From the NCBI GenBank assembly GCA_934296355.1, contig CAKRAY010000108.1, positions 1 to 5,348 on the forward strand: a stretch of 5,348 nucleotides of DNA, written 5' to 3'. Below, in pieces: positions 1 to 4,740 of this stretch (its first letter is position 1; each line of letters starts with the position of its first letter). Both the position numbers and the translations under genes were made by a program. The notes below the pieces were generated by a model. The model was not told the origin of the DNA. It saw only the letters and a program-made list of their open reading frames with translations, and did no database searches. The stretch comes from an uncultured Clostridia bacterium. GTDB lineage: Bacteria; Bacillota; Clostridia; Christensenellales; DTU072.

Positions 1-132
1 CGGCATCACGTTACCGTTCTCCCAATTCGATACGCATTGCTTGGAAATATTGAGTTTCTTAGCAAACTCTACTTGGTTATAGCCGTTTAAGACGCGCAAA
101 TTCTTAATATTATCGTTCAACGCAAACCGCAT
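1..132 (-). CDS. XRE-family helix-turn-helix regulator, N-terminal part only
   Basis: The 44 visible residues read MRFALNDNIKNLRVLNGYNQ followed by VEFAKKLNISKQCVSNWENG and NVMP. This is the classic Cro/C1 (XRE) helix-turn-helix: 'NIKNLRVLNGYNQVEFAKKL' is helices 1-2 and 'ISKQCVSNWENG' is the recognition helix with the conserved W-E-x-G turn. The start codon is the ATG at 132-130. It is preceded by a GGAGAG ribosome binding site about 5 bases upstream. The C-terminal part lies beyond the left edge, so any effector or membrane domain is unseen. The gene is divergent from the TM2 protein gene and shares a promoter region with it. Local repression of itself or that neighbour is an inference from this arrangement. 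Confidence 0.88.
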   Translation of the reverse strand, partial: MRFALNDNIKNLRVLNGYNQVEFAKKLNISKQCVSNWENGNVMP

Positions 133-158
133 AAAATCTCTCCGGGTCAATAATTACA

Positions 159-204
159 ATACTATTATATAATTTTTATTGACTTTCTAAAAATACAATA
201 GTAT
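159..204. promoter_or_regulatory. Candidate operator: inverted repeat spanning the divergent promoters
   Basis: ATACTATT (159-166) and its exact reverse complement AATAGTAT (197-204) flank the region between the two promoters and touch both -10 boxes. Two self-complementary sequences overlap these half-sites: ATTATATAAT at 164-173 and AGTATACT at 200-207. The placement would suit binding by the adjacent XRE protein. The region is very AT-rich, so chance palindromes are a real alternative. Confidence 0.35.
164..191 (-). promoter_or_regulatory. Promoter of the XRE regulator gene
   Basis: On the minus strand a perfect TATAAT (169-164) lies 16 bases downstream of a weak -35, TTTAGA (191-186). 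The predicted transcription start near 157 gives a leader of about 25 bases, which contains the ribosome binding site. It overlaps the opposing promoter of the TM2 gene, so polymerase binding on the two strands should interfere. Confidence 0.5.
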
Positions 205-207
205 ACT
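179..207 (+). promoter_or_regulatory. Strong sigma-A promoter of the TM2 protein gene
   Basis: TTGACT (179-184), an exact 17-base spacer and TATACT (202-207) differ from consensus by one base in each box. The predicted start of transcription is near 214, leaving a leader of about 40 bases before the TTG start codon at 255. Confidence 0.75.
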
Positions 208-240
208 GATTATGGACTATTTTGTCAAAACTTACTTTGA

Positions 241-248
241 AAAGGAGG
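241..248 (+). promoter_or_regulatory. Ribosome binding site that decides the TM2 protein start
   Basis: AAAGGAGG sits 6 bases upstream of the TTG at 255-257, which is ideal spacing. The in-frame TTG at 222 has no such site and lies within about 10 bases of the predicted transcription start, so translation from 255 is preferred. Confidence 0.8.
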
Positions 249-254
249 TTTTTT

Positions 255-677
255 TTGAAAGACAAAGTTACCGCGGGCTTGCTCGCTTTCTTTTTCGGTC
301 CGTTCGGCGCGCAGCATTTTTATTTAGGCGACGAGCGTAAAGGCGTAACGTACTTACTCATTACCCTCTTCACTTTCGGCGTGGGCGCGGTTGCGCTTGC
401 TATAATCGGAATCATAGATACGATTAAGTTTCTTTCCATGTCCGACGACGATTTTCAAGAATATTGCGAACAAAAGATTGCGGCTCGCAAAGAAAAAAGC
501 CATACGAATAACCGGCGTAGCGGAAAAAACGAACATTCCTCCGTCGCGCGAACCGACAACGCGAATATTAACGATTCTCTGAAAAAATTAAAAGAACTCT
601 ACGACATAGGTGCGCTTTCCGAAACCGAGTATCTTCGCTTAAAAAACGACGTTCTTGGCGGTTGGCACGATAGATAA
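255..677 (+). CDS. TM2 domain membrane protein with C-terminal SHOCT-like domain
   Basis: This is a 140-residue protein starting at TTG 255. Residues 5-65 form a TM2 domain. The first helix carries the signature 'GPFGAQHFYLGD' (residues 15-26), and after a short turn at 'ERKG' the second hydrophobic segment ends with 'GIIDTIKFL' (about 52-60). A polar, basic linker (about 75-106) leads to a SHOCT-like helical pair, 'LKKLKELYDIGALSETEYLR' (109-128). SHOCT domains are short C-terminal modules often found attached to membrane domains. The function of TM2 proteins is not settled in bacteria. It should sit in the cytoplasmic membrane with its C-terminal tail probably in the cytoplasm. It has its own strong promoter, and the divergent XRE gene suggests local control. 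Confidence 0.85.
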   Translation: MKDKVTAGLLAFFFGPFGAQHFYLGDERKGVTYLLITLFTFGVGAVALAIIGIIDTIKFLSMSDDDFQEYCEQKIAARKEKSHTNNRRSGKNEHSSVARTDNANINDSLKKLKELYDIGALSETEYLRLKNDVLGGWHDR

Positions 678-717
678 CTTCTCGATTTAACGGTAACCTC
701 TTAATAACGAGCATTAA

Positions 718-746
718 AAAAGGCTGTTAAAAGTTAACAGCCTTTT
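718..746. terminator. Bidirectional intrinsic terminator between convergent genes
   Basis: GGCTGTTAA (722-730) pairs perfectly with TTAACAGCC (734-742) around a three-base loop. The flanking A-tract (716-721) and T-tract (743-746) extend the stem to 13 pairs and supply a U-run on either strand. It serves the TM2 gene (stop at 677) on the plus strand and the rubrerythrin gene (stop at 765) on the minus strand. Confidence 0.9.
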
Positions 747-764
747 CGTTTATTTAATATTCGC

Positions 765-1325
765 TTACTTTCCGAAGTAACGTTTCAGCAATCCCTCGAA
801 CGCTCTGCCGTGGCGCGCTTCGTCGCGAGCCATTTCGTGTACGGTGTCGTGGATAGCGTCGAGGTTCTCCTCTTTCGCTCTCTTGGCGAGTTCGAACTTG
901 CCTAAGGTCGCGCCGTTCTCCGCTTCTACGCGCAGTTCGAGGTTCTTCTTGGTGCTGTCGGTAACGACTTCGCCTAAGAGTTCGGCAAACTTAGCGGCAT
1001 GCTCCGCTTCTTCGTAAGCCGCTTTTTCCCAATATAAACCGATTTCCGGATAGCCTTCTCTGTGCGCTACTCTCGCCATCGCGAGGTACATTCCCACTTC
1101 GGTGCATTCTCCTTCGAAATTGGCTTTCAAACCGTTATAAATATCTTCGGGAATCGAGCCTTTCTTGCCGACTCCGACTATATGCTCCGCCGCCCAAACT
1201 TTGCTTTGCGCGTCTTCTTCGACTTTCTTAAACTTAAATCCGGGTACTCTGCATTGAGGGCAGAATTCGGGAGGGGTGGGTCCTTCGTGTACATATCCGC
1301 ATACCGGGCAAATCCATTTCGTCAT
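765..1325 (-). CDS. Reverse rubrerythrin (N-terminal rubredoxin, C-terminal di-iron domain)
   Basis: The 186-residue protein has the reversed domain order. A rubredoxin-type Fe(Cys)4 domain comes first (C6, C9, C22, C25 in 'CPVCG' and 'CPQC'). A ferritin-like four-helix domain follows (about 65-183). Di-iron ligands are visible as 'FEGECTE' (70-76), E106xxH109 in 'YEEAEH', glutamates in 'VEAENGA' (133-139) and E169xxH172 in 'DEARH'. Family members reduce hydrogen peroxide to water with electrons from NAD(P)H via a reductase and rubredoxin. In clostridia they are PerR-controlled oxygen defence proteins. A strong AAAGGAG site (1341-1335) lies 9 bases before the ATG. The gene follows the PerR-like repressor by 29 bases with no terminator or new promoter visible, so they are probably co-transcribed. 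Length matches the family, and no ligand appears to be missing. Confidence 0.95.
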   Translation of the reverse strand: MTKWICPVCGYVHEGPTPPEFCPQCRVPGFKFKKVEEDAQSKVWAAEHIVGVGKKGSIPEDIYNGLKANFEGECTEVGMYLAMARVAHREGYPEIGLYWEKAAYEEAEHAAKFAELLGEVVTDSTKKNLELRVEAENGATLGKFELAKRAKEENLDAIHDTVHEMARDEARHGRAFEGLLKRYFGK

Positions 1326-1354
1326 AATAATAATCTCCTTTTTCGTTTTATTTC

Positions 1355-1750
1355 TTATTCTTTATTTGTATTTTTCACGCACTCGGCGCAAATACCGCTG
1401 AAAATGATTTCTTCGCTATCCGCTTCGCCGTACTTTGCCGGCAACGGCACGGAAAATAACTCCTCTTCGAACACGTCTTTCGTTTCTCCGCATATCTTGC
1501 AAACCAAATGCGCGTGCCGCTTTAAGTTACCGTCGAACCTGTCGGGTCCGTTCATCATGGGTATTTGCCTAATCTTACCCTCTTCTACAAACCCTCTCAA
1601 AATGCGATACACCGTGCCTAAACTCACTTTGGGCAGTTCTTTACGCGTGCGTTCGTATATTACTTCCGCAGTCGGATGGTCGCAACAACCCGCCACTACT
1701 TCGTATACTATGCTCTTTTGCTTGGTATCGCGTTTACAAGTATCGTTCAT
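1355..1750 (-). CDS. perR: PerR-like Fur-family transcriptional repressor
   Basis: This 131-residue Fur-family protein has an N-terminal winged helix ('VYEVVAGCCDHPTAEVIYER', then 'VSLGTVYRILRGFVEEGKI') and a C-terminal dimerisation domain. The residues used by Bacillus PerR for its sensing metal site all have counterparts: H25 ('DHPTAE'), D73 ('RFDGN'), H79 and H81 ('RHAH'), and D92. The structural zinc site is C84xxC87 and C121xxC124. PerR proteins bind Fe or Mn and lose DNA binding when peroxide oxidises a metal-ligating histidine. The ATG at 1750 has AAGGAG only 3 bases upstream. An in-frame ATG at 1777 would coincide with the predicted transcription start inside the operator, so 1750 is chosen. 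PerR is favoured over Fur by D73 and the rubrerythrin neighbour, although the operator is Fur-like. Confidence 0.85.
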   Translation of the reverse strand: MNDTCKRDTKQKSIVYEVVAGCCDHPTAEVIYERTRKELPKVSLGTVYRILRGFVEEGKIRQIPMMNGPDRFDGNLKRHAHLVCKICGETKDVFEEELFSVPLPAKYGEADSEEIIFSGICAECVKNTNKE

Positions 1751-1759
1751 GTTCTCCTT

Positions 1760-1784
1760 ATTGATAACGATTATCATTATCAAT
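1760..1784. promoter_or_regulatory. Fur-type operator (Fur/PerR box) overlapping the perR promoter
   Basis: Read on the minus strand the core is GATAATGATAATCGTTATC, which differs from the classical 19-base Fur box (GATAATGATAATCATTATC) at a single position. The palindrome extends over 25 bases with one mismatched pair. It abuts the -10 box (1790-1785) and covers the predicted transcription start near 1778, so a bound repressor should block initiation. This implies autoregulation of the perR-rubrerythrin operon. A B. subtilis PerR box would read TTATAATnATTATAA. Confidence 0.85.
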
Positions 1785-1813
1785 ATAATATCACAAGCCT
1801 GCGCTCTTGTCAA
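1785..1813 (-). promoter_or_regulatory. Promoter of the perR-rubrerythrin operon
   Basis: On the minus strand a perfect TTGACA (1813-1808), a 17-base spacer and TATTAT (1790-1785) form a near-consensus sigma-A promoter. A/T-rich tracts at about 1818-1846, upstream of the -35 box, could act as an UP element. Predicted transcription start near 1778 gives a leader of about 28 bases before the ATG at 1750. Confidence 0.88.
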
Positions 1814-1873
1814 GCGGTAAAAGAAAGAAAAATCAAAATTTTTTTTGAAAGCCGTGAAAACGGGCGTTTGGGG

Positions 1874-1931
1874 CGTCGTTCACACATTTTCGGTTGCCTA
1901 AAATCATAGATTTTTTAGGCTGCTAACGACG
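1874..1931. other. Nested stem-loop in the perR-trmO intergenic region
   Basis: An outer stem CGTCGTT (1874-1880) with AACGACG (1925-1931) encloses an inner stem GCCTAAAA (1896-1903) with TTTTAGGC (1913-1920). No U-run follows it on either strand, so it is not an ordinary terminator. It lies upstream of both divergent promoters. Around it are two short hairpins with GAAA loops, CCGT-GAAA-ACGG (near 1852-1863) and CCGTT-GAAA-AACGG (1956-1969). It could be a small RNA, a remnant of a repeat or a protein-binding structure; I cannot tell which. Confidence 0.4.
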
Positions 1932-1958
1932 AATAAAAAAAATACGAGCGATAAACCG

Positions 1959-1987
1959 TTGAAAAACGGCGGTTTATTATGTATAAT
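1959..1987 (+). promoter_or_regulatory. Promoter of trmO
   Basis: TTGAAA (1959-1964), a 17-base spacer and a perfect TATAAT (1982-1987) form a strong sigma-A promoter. Transcription should begin close to 1994, which is the A of the favoured ATG. The -35 region lies inside the stem-loop at 1951-1977 (ATAAACCG pairing with CGGTTTAT). Confidence 0.65.
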
Positions 1988-1993
1988 ATGCGT

Positions 1994-2683
1994 ATGGAAT
2001 TAAAGGTTATCGCGAGGATAAAAACGGACTACGCGTTCAAGTTCGGCGTGCCGCGGCAAAGCGGCTTAGCAAAAACCGTCGCATATATTGTATTCGAAAA
2101 AGAGTATCGCGCGGAAGGGGCGTTACGCGGAATCGAGGGGTTCGATTATCTTTGGCTTATTTGGGGATTTCACAAATTAGAAAAGAGCGAGGATACTTGG
2201 TCTCCCACTGTCCGACCGCCGAGATTGGGCGGCAATAAAAGGGTGGGCGTATTTGCCACGCGTTCTCCGTACCGACCGAACCGAATCGGTTTATCGTGCG
2301 TAAAACTACTTGGAGTCGAGCGCACGAAAGAAAACGGCGAAACGCTTATCGTAGAGGGCGCGGACATGGTGGACGGCACGCCGATTTACGACGTGAAACC
2401 GTACCTAACCTATTGCGAAAGTCATCCGGAAGCGCGCCAAGGGTTTGTGGACGAAACGCCGAGATCAGAACCCGAAATAACGTTTGCAAGCGGAGTGAAA
2501 GAACAAATTGCGTCCGAGAAACTATCCGCGCTCATAGAAACTTTACGCGCCGACCCGCGCCCCGCGTACAAAAAAGACGGAGACAGGATTTACGGGTTCG
2601 TATTTGACAACAAAAACGTACGGTTTACCGTAACCGACGGCGTTTTGACCGTTTTATCCGTTTCGGAGATAGATAATGAATAA
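1994..2683 (+). CDS. trmO: tRNA (N6-threonylcarbamoyladenosine37-N6)-methyltransferase TrmO
   Basis: The protein is 229 residues from ATG 1994 and belongs to the TsaA/YaeB/TrmO family; E. coli TrmO is about 235. TrmO uses S-adenosylmethionine to methylate N6 of t6A at position 37, mainly in tRNA-Thr, giving m6t6A in the anticodon loop. Family hallmarks appear in order: 'VPRQSGL' (19-25), 'PTVRPPRLGGN' (71-81), 'GVFATRSPYRPNRIGLS' (85-101), 'VDGTPIYDVKPYL' (126-138) and 'DPRPAY' (187-192). The N-terminal beta-barrel and the small C-terminal domain are both complete. Two upstream in-frame ATGs (1979, 1988) lie in or before the -10 box, so 1994 is preferred, although GGCGG at 1968-1972 could serve 1979. 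The gene ends 8 bases inside the next gene, which suggests translational coupling. Confidence 0.93.
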   Translation: MELKVIARIKTDYAFKFGVPRQSGLAKTVAYIVFEKEYRAEGALRGIEGFDYLWLIWGFHKLEKSEDTWSPTVRPPRLGGNKRVGVFATRSPYRPNRIGLSCVKLLGVERTKENGETLIVEGADMVDGTPIYDVKPYLTYCESHPEARQGFVDETPRSEPEITFASGVKEQIASEKLSALIETLRADPRPAYKKDGDRIYGFVFDNKNVRFTVTDGVLTVLSVSEIDNE

Positions 2684-2897
2684 TAATAACAATAATAACA
2701 ACGATAAAAAAACAAAAACCAAAAAAATACTCGCCATAATCGGCTTTGCGCTCGCCGTAATCGGCGTGGCGTTCTTTACCGTCGCTATGCTGAATTACTT
2801 CCGCGGCGACAAAAGCCTATACTACTTCTTCTATATGGCGATACCCGCCCTCATCGTCAGTTTTGCGTTTACCGTTCTCGGAACTACCAAGAATTAG
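2676..2897 (+). CDS. Small two-helix membrane protein with poly-Asn N-terminus
   Basis: I do not recognise a family. The 73-residue protein starts with eight consecutive asparagines (2-9), then a lysine/threonine-rich stretch 'DKKTKTKK' (10-17). Two hydrophobic helices follow (about 18-40 'ILAIIGFALAVIGVAFF...' and 48-69). The short loop between them is 'YFRGDKS'. By the positive-inside rule the N-terminus is probably cytoplasmic, making a helical hairpin in the membrane. The ATG at 2676 overlaps the trmO stop by 8 bases. A GGAG (2665-2668) lies 7 bases upstream inside trmO, so it is co-transcribed and probably coupled. The coding status is supported by the ribosome site, the overlap and a coherent hydrophobic pattern. 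Its function is unknown, and nothing links it to tRNA modification except position. Confidence 0.7.
   Translation: MNNNNNNNNDKKTKTKKILAIIGFALAVIGVAFFTVAMLNYFRGDKSLYYFFYMAIPALIVSFAFTVLGTTKN
2679..2702 (+). repeat. AAT/AAC trinucleotide microsatellite encoding eight asparagines
   Basis: Eight consecutive AAT or AAC codons follow the ATG and overlap the trmO stop codon (GAA TAA). Gain or loss of repeats would change the number of asparagines without shifting the frame of the membrane protein. Such tracts are prone to replication slippage. Confidence 0.9.
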
Positions 2898-3019
2898 GCA
2901 ACGGAAGCGTGTGGCAACGTACGCACGTTGCATCGCAATTTCGCGGAAGCGTGTGACGCTTCACCCGGCAACGTGTGACGTTGCATCCAATCTACGCGGA
3001 AGCGTGTGACGCTTCACCC
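2897..3019. repeat. Tandem array of short palindromes with two alternating stems
   Basis: Two tandem units of 54 and 53 bases (2913-2966, 2967-3019) each contain a GCAACG/CGTTGC palindrome followed by a GAAGCG/CGCTTC palindrome. Three hairpins share the loop TGTGA: GAAGCG-TGTGA-CGCTTC at 2946-2962 and 2999-3015, and GCAACG-TGTGA-CGTTGC at 2968-2984. A degenerate GCAACGT/ACGTTGC hairpin lies at 2914-2931. A 25-base stretch is repeated exactly at 2942-2966 and 2995-3019. A broken unit (2897-2912) begins the array. It resembles REP-like extragenic palindromes and would be in the 3' untranslated part of the trmO transcript. No open frame of note covers it. Confidence 0.85.
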
Positions 3020-3060
3020 AAGTTTCGCGAATAAGCAGTATTCTTCGATAAGTATATAGC

Positions 3061-3090
3061 CGCGTATAAGTATGTTAGTGTCTATACGCG
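3061..3090. other. 8-bp inverted repeat in the long intergenic region
   Basis: CGCGTATA (3061-3068) pairs with TATACGCG (3083-3090) around a 14-base loop. A direct repeat ATAAGTAT occurs at 3048-3055 and 3066-3073, the second copy overlapping the stem. No U-run follows. The role is unknown; it could be a protein-binding site or part of a decayed repeat. Confidence 0.45.
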
Positions 3091-3127
3091 AAGATTGGAG
3101 GACTAAGCCGTATAATGTTCTAAATAA

Positions 3128-3161
3128 AAAAGCACGAGTGTGAGTTAATACTTGTGCTTTT
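3128..3161 (+). terminator. Intrinsic terminator for the trmO operon
   Basis: AAAAGCACGAGT (3128-3139) pairs with ACTTGTGCTTTT (3150-3161), a 12-bp stem with one G-U pair and a 10-base loop, followed by a U-rich tail (TTTTATTGTTTT). The G-U pair favours plus-strand use. On the minus strand it becomes an A-C mismatch, but the A-tract at 3126-3131 would still give a U-run, so it may also stop readthrough from the hydrogenase gene. It lies about 230 bases after the last plus-strand stop codon, which places the palindrome array inside the transcript. Confidence 0.8.
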
Positions 3162-3202
3162 ATTGTTTTATATATTCTTTTCGAGGTTATTTTTGGATTA
3201 TT

Positions 3203-3299
3203 TTTCGGGTTCTGAGTGGGGCTGAAGCCCGTAACCGACGCGTACAAAAGCGTACGCGAGGTCACTCAAACGCGTAAAAGAACCAAAAAGAACCCGAAA
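3203..3299. other. Structured element: three-way junction closed by an 11-bp stem
   Basis: An outer stem TTTCGGGTTCT (3203-3213) with AGAACCCGAAA (3289-3299) is perfect. Inside it, GAGTG (3214-3218) pairs with CACTC (3263-3267). This encloses two hairpins: GGGC-TGAA-GCCC (3219-3230), and an extended one at 3234-3262 with ACC/GGT, a small internal loop, and CGCGTAC/GTACGCG around AAAAGC. The helices abut with almost no unpaired bases. It lies between the terminator and the hydrogenase stop codon. It could be a small RNA, a 3' UTR structure of the minus-strand hydrogenase mRNA or a dispersed palindromic repeat. No clear promoter or dedicated terminator was found, so expression and strand are unresolved. 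Confidence 0.5.
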
Positions 3300-3301
3300 G
3301 G

Positions 3302-4723
3302 TTACAGTAATGAAATTGCGTCGCTAATAGTCTTTTCCAACGCTTCCTTGCCGTACTTGTCTACTTCCGCTTTGTTCTTCTCGCCGTGCGTAAGACAACC
3401 CGCTCCGCCGATACAACCGCCGATACACGCCATACCCTCGATAAAGTTAGCGTCAAGACGATTCTTACTCTTCATTAAGAGCGCGAGTTTGCACGCTTCG
3501 ATACCGTCGCAAGAAGTCGCTTTGAGTTCGAAATCGATGTTTTGTTCTTTTAAGCCTTCGGCTACCGCGTCGGCAAGTCCGCCGCAACGCGCGAAGATTC
3601 TACCGAAGTACGACGCATTGTCGAGAACGCCCTCTTCGAGCGCGGTTAAGTCGATATCTTTACTGTCGATTAAGGCTTGCAGTTCTTCAAAAGTCAACGC
3701 CGAGTCGACGTAAGGCTTAACTTCTTCCTTTCTTACTTCCGCTTTTTTCGCCGTGCAAGGTCCGATAAAGACGACTTTACAAGGCGATTCGTGTTCTTTG
3801 ATATACTTGGAAATGGTCGCCATAGGCGATAAGTTGTGCGAAATGTATTGTTTCATCGCGGGAAAGTTCTTTTCGATAAAGTCCACGAACGCCGGGCAAC
3901 AGGAACTTGTCAAAAAACCCTTTTCGGCAAGTTCTTTCGATTCCGCTTGCGCAACCATATCCGCGCCGAGCGCCGCTTCCACTACGGTGTGGAATCCGAG
4001 TTTTTTCAGTCCCGTTACGACTTGACCGAGTTTCGCGTAAGTGAACTGACTGGCGATAGAGGGCGCAACCACGGCGAAAGTCTTATACTTGGTGTTGTTT
4101 TCGCTGTTTTTGATAATGTCGACAACTTCCAATATATACGACCTATCGGTTATCGCGCCGAACGGACATTGATATACGCACGCGCCGCAAGAAATGCACT
4201 TACTATAGTCTATGCACGCTTGTTGCTCGTCGCCCATAGAAATCGCTTTCACTTTGCAAGCCGTTTCGCAAGGGCGTTTATAGTTATGGATCGCGCTGTA
4301 AGGACAAACCTTAGCGCACGCGCCGCATTCTTTACATTTGGTTTTATCTATATGCGCCACGTGGTTGTGGTCGAAAGTTATCGCGCCGAAACGGCAAACT
4401 TCTTCGCAACGGTGCGCCAAACAGCCGCGGCAAGCGTTGGTTACTTCGTAACCGCCCATAGGACATTCTTCGCAAGCGATATCGATTACTTCGATTACGT
4501 TACGCTTGTCCTCTTCTTCGCCCATGGCGATTTTTATTCTCTCGGCAAGTATGGCGCGCTCTTTGTATACGCAACAACGCATCGTGGGTATCTTGCCCGG
4601 TACGATTCGCTTCGGAATATCCAAAACGACTTGCGGCGTAAGATTGTCGTTCCAAGCCTCTCTTGCCAATTCTTTAAGAACTTTGTATTTGATGTATTGT
4701 ACTTTTGTATCGAATTTTCTCAT
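3302..4723 (-). CDS. [FeFe]-hydrogenase, group B type, monomeric with N-terminal Fe-S domain
   Basis: This 473-residue enzyme family interconverts H2 with protons and electrons at the H-cluster, usually with ferredoxin. The N-terminal part carries many cluster cysteines: C84xxC87, C98xxC101 with C106 and C110, C130xxC133xxC136xxxC140, C152xxxC156, and C176xxC179xxC182xxxC186. At least two [4Fe-4S] clusters are clear. The C-terminal H-domain has L1 'TSSCCPAF' (272-279; C276 ligand, C275 the likely proton-transfer cysteine), L2 'GPCTAKKAE' (321-329; C323) and L3 'GMACIGGCIGGAG' (430-442; C433 and C437). PAF instead of PGW in L1, GPC instead of MPC in L2 and GGAGC at the end of L3 place it in group B rather than classic group A. 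No signal peptide is seen, so it is cytoplasmic. AAAGGA precedes the ATG by about 9 bases. It follows the phosphatase gene by 17 bases. Confidence 0.93.
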   Translation of the reverse strand: MRKFDTKVQYIKYKVLKELAREAWNDNLTPQVVLDIPKRIVPGKIPTMRCCVYKERAILAERIKIAMGEEEDKRNVIEVIDIACEECPMGGYEVTNACRGCLAHRCEEVCRFGAITFDHNHVAHIDKTKCKECGACAKVCPYSAIHNYKRPCETACKVKAISMGDEQQACIDYSKCISCGACVYQCPFGAITDRSYILEVVDIIKNSENNTKYKTFAVVAPSIASQFTYAKLGQVVTGLKKLGFHTVVEAALGADMVAQAESKELAEKGFLTSSCCPAFVDFIEKNFPAMKQYISHNLSPMATISKYIKEHESPCKVVFIGPCTAKKAEVRKEEVKPYVDSALTFEELQALIDSKDIDLTALEEGVLDNASYFGRIFARCGGLADAVAEGLKEQNIDFELKATSCDGIEACKLALLMKSKNRLDANFIEGMACIGGCIGGAGCLTHGEKNKAEVDKYGKEALEKTISDAISLL

Positions 4724-4740
4724 TTTCGTGTCCTTTTATA

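Noticed and set aside
1751..1813. Longer N-terminus for the Fur-family protein, starting near 1813 or at 1777
   Set aside because: These codons would lie in the promoter and Fur box, upstream of or at the predicted transcription start. The family N-terminus matches the start at 1750.
1062..1820. 252-residue plus-strand open frame
   Set aside because: It is antisense to both perR and rubrerythrin and reads across their gap and promoter. Both minus-strand genes are clearly real.
1896..1920. Intrinsic terminator at GCCTAAAA/TTTTAGGC
   Set aside because: No U-run follows on either strand, and neither flanking gene ends here, because the genes are divergent.
2896..3020. CRISPR array
   Set aside because: The repeated units are self-complementary, tandem without unique spacers of even length, and number only two. 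No cas gene is nearby.
3014..3265. 83-residue open frame on the minus strand in the long intergenic region
   Set aside because: It runs through the terminator hairpin and the structured element, has no clear ribosome binding site, and its composition shows no recognisable domain.
3203..3299. tRNA, tmRNA or SRP RNA
   Set aside because: There is a GGGGCTGA string like the tmRNA 5' end, but no matching TTCGA/acceptor arrangement, tag frame or SRP tetraloop core.
3216..3300. GTG-initiated plus-strand frame beginning MGLKPVTDAYKSVREV
   Set aside because: The codons come from the stem sequences of the three-way-junction element, and the frame continues antisense into the hydrogenase gene. No ribosome binding site is seen.
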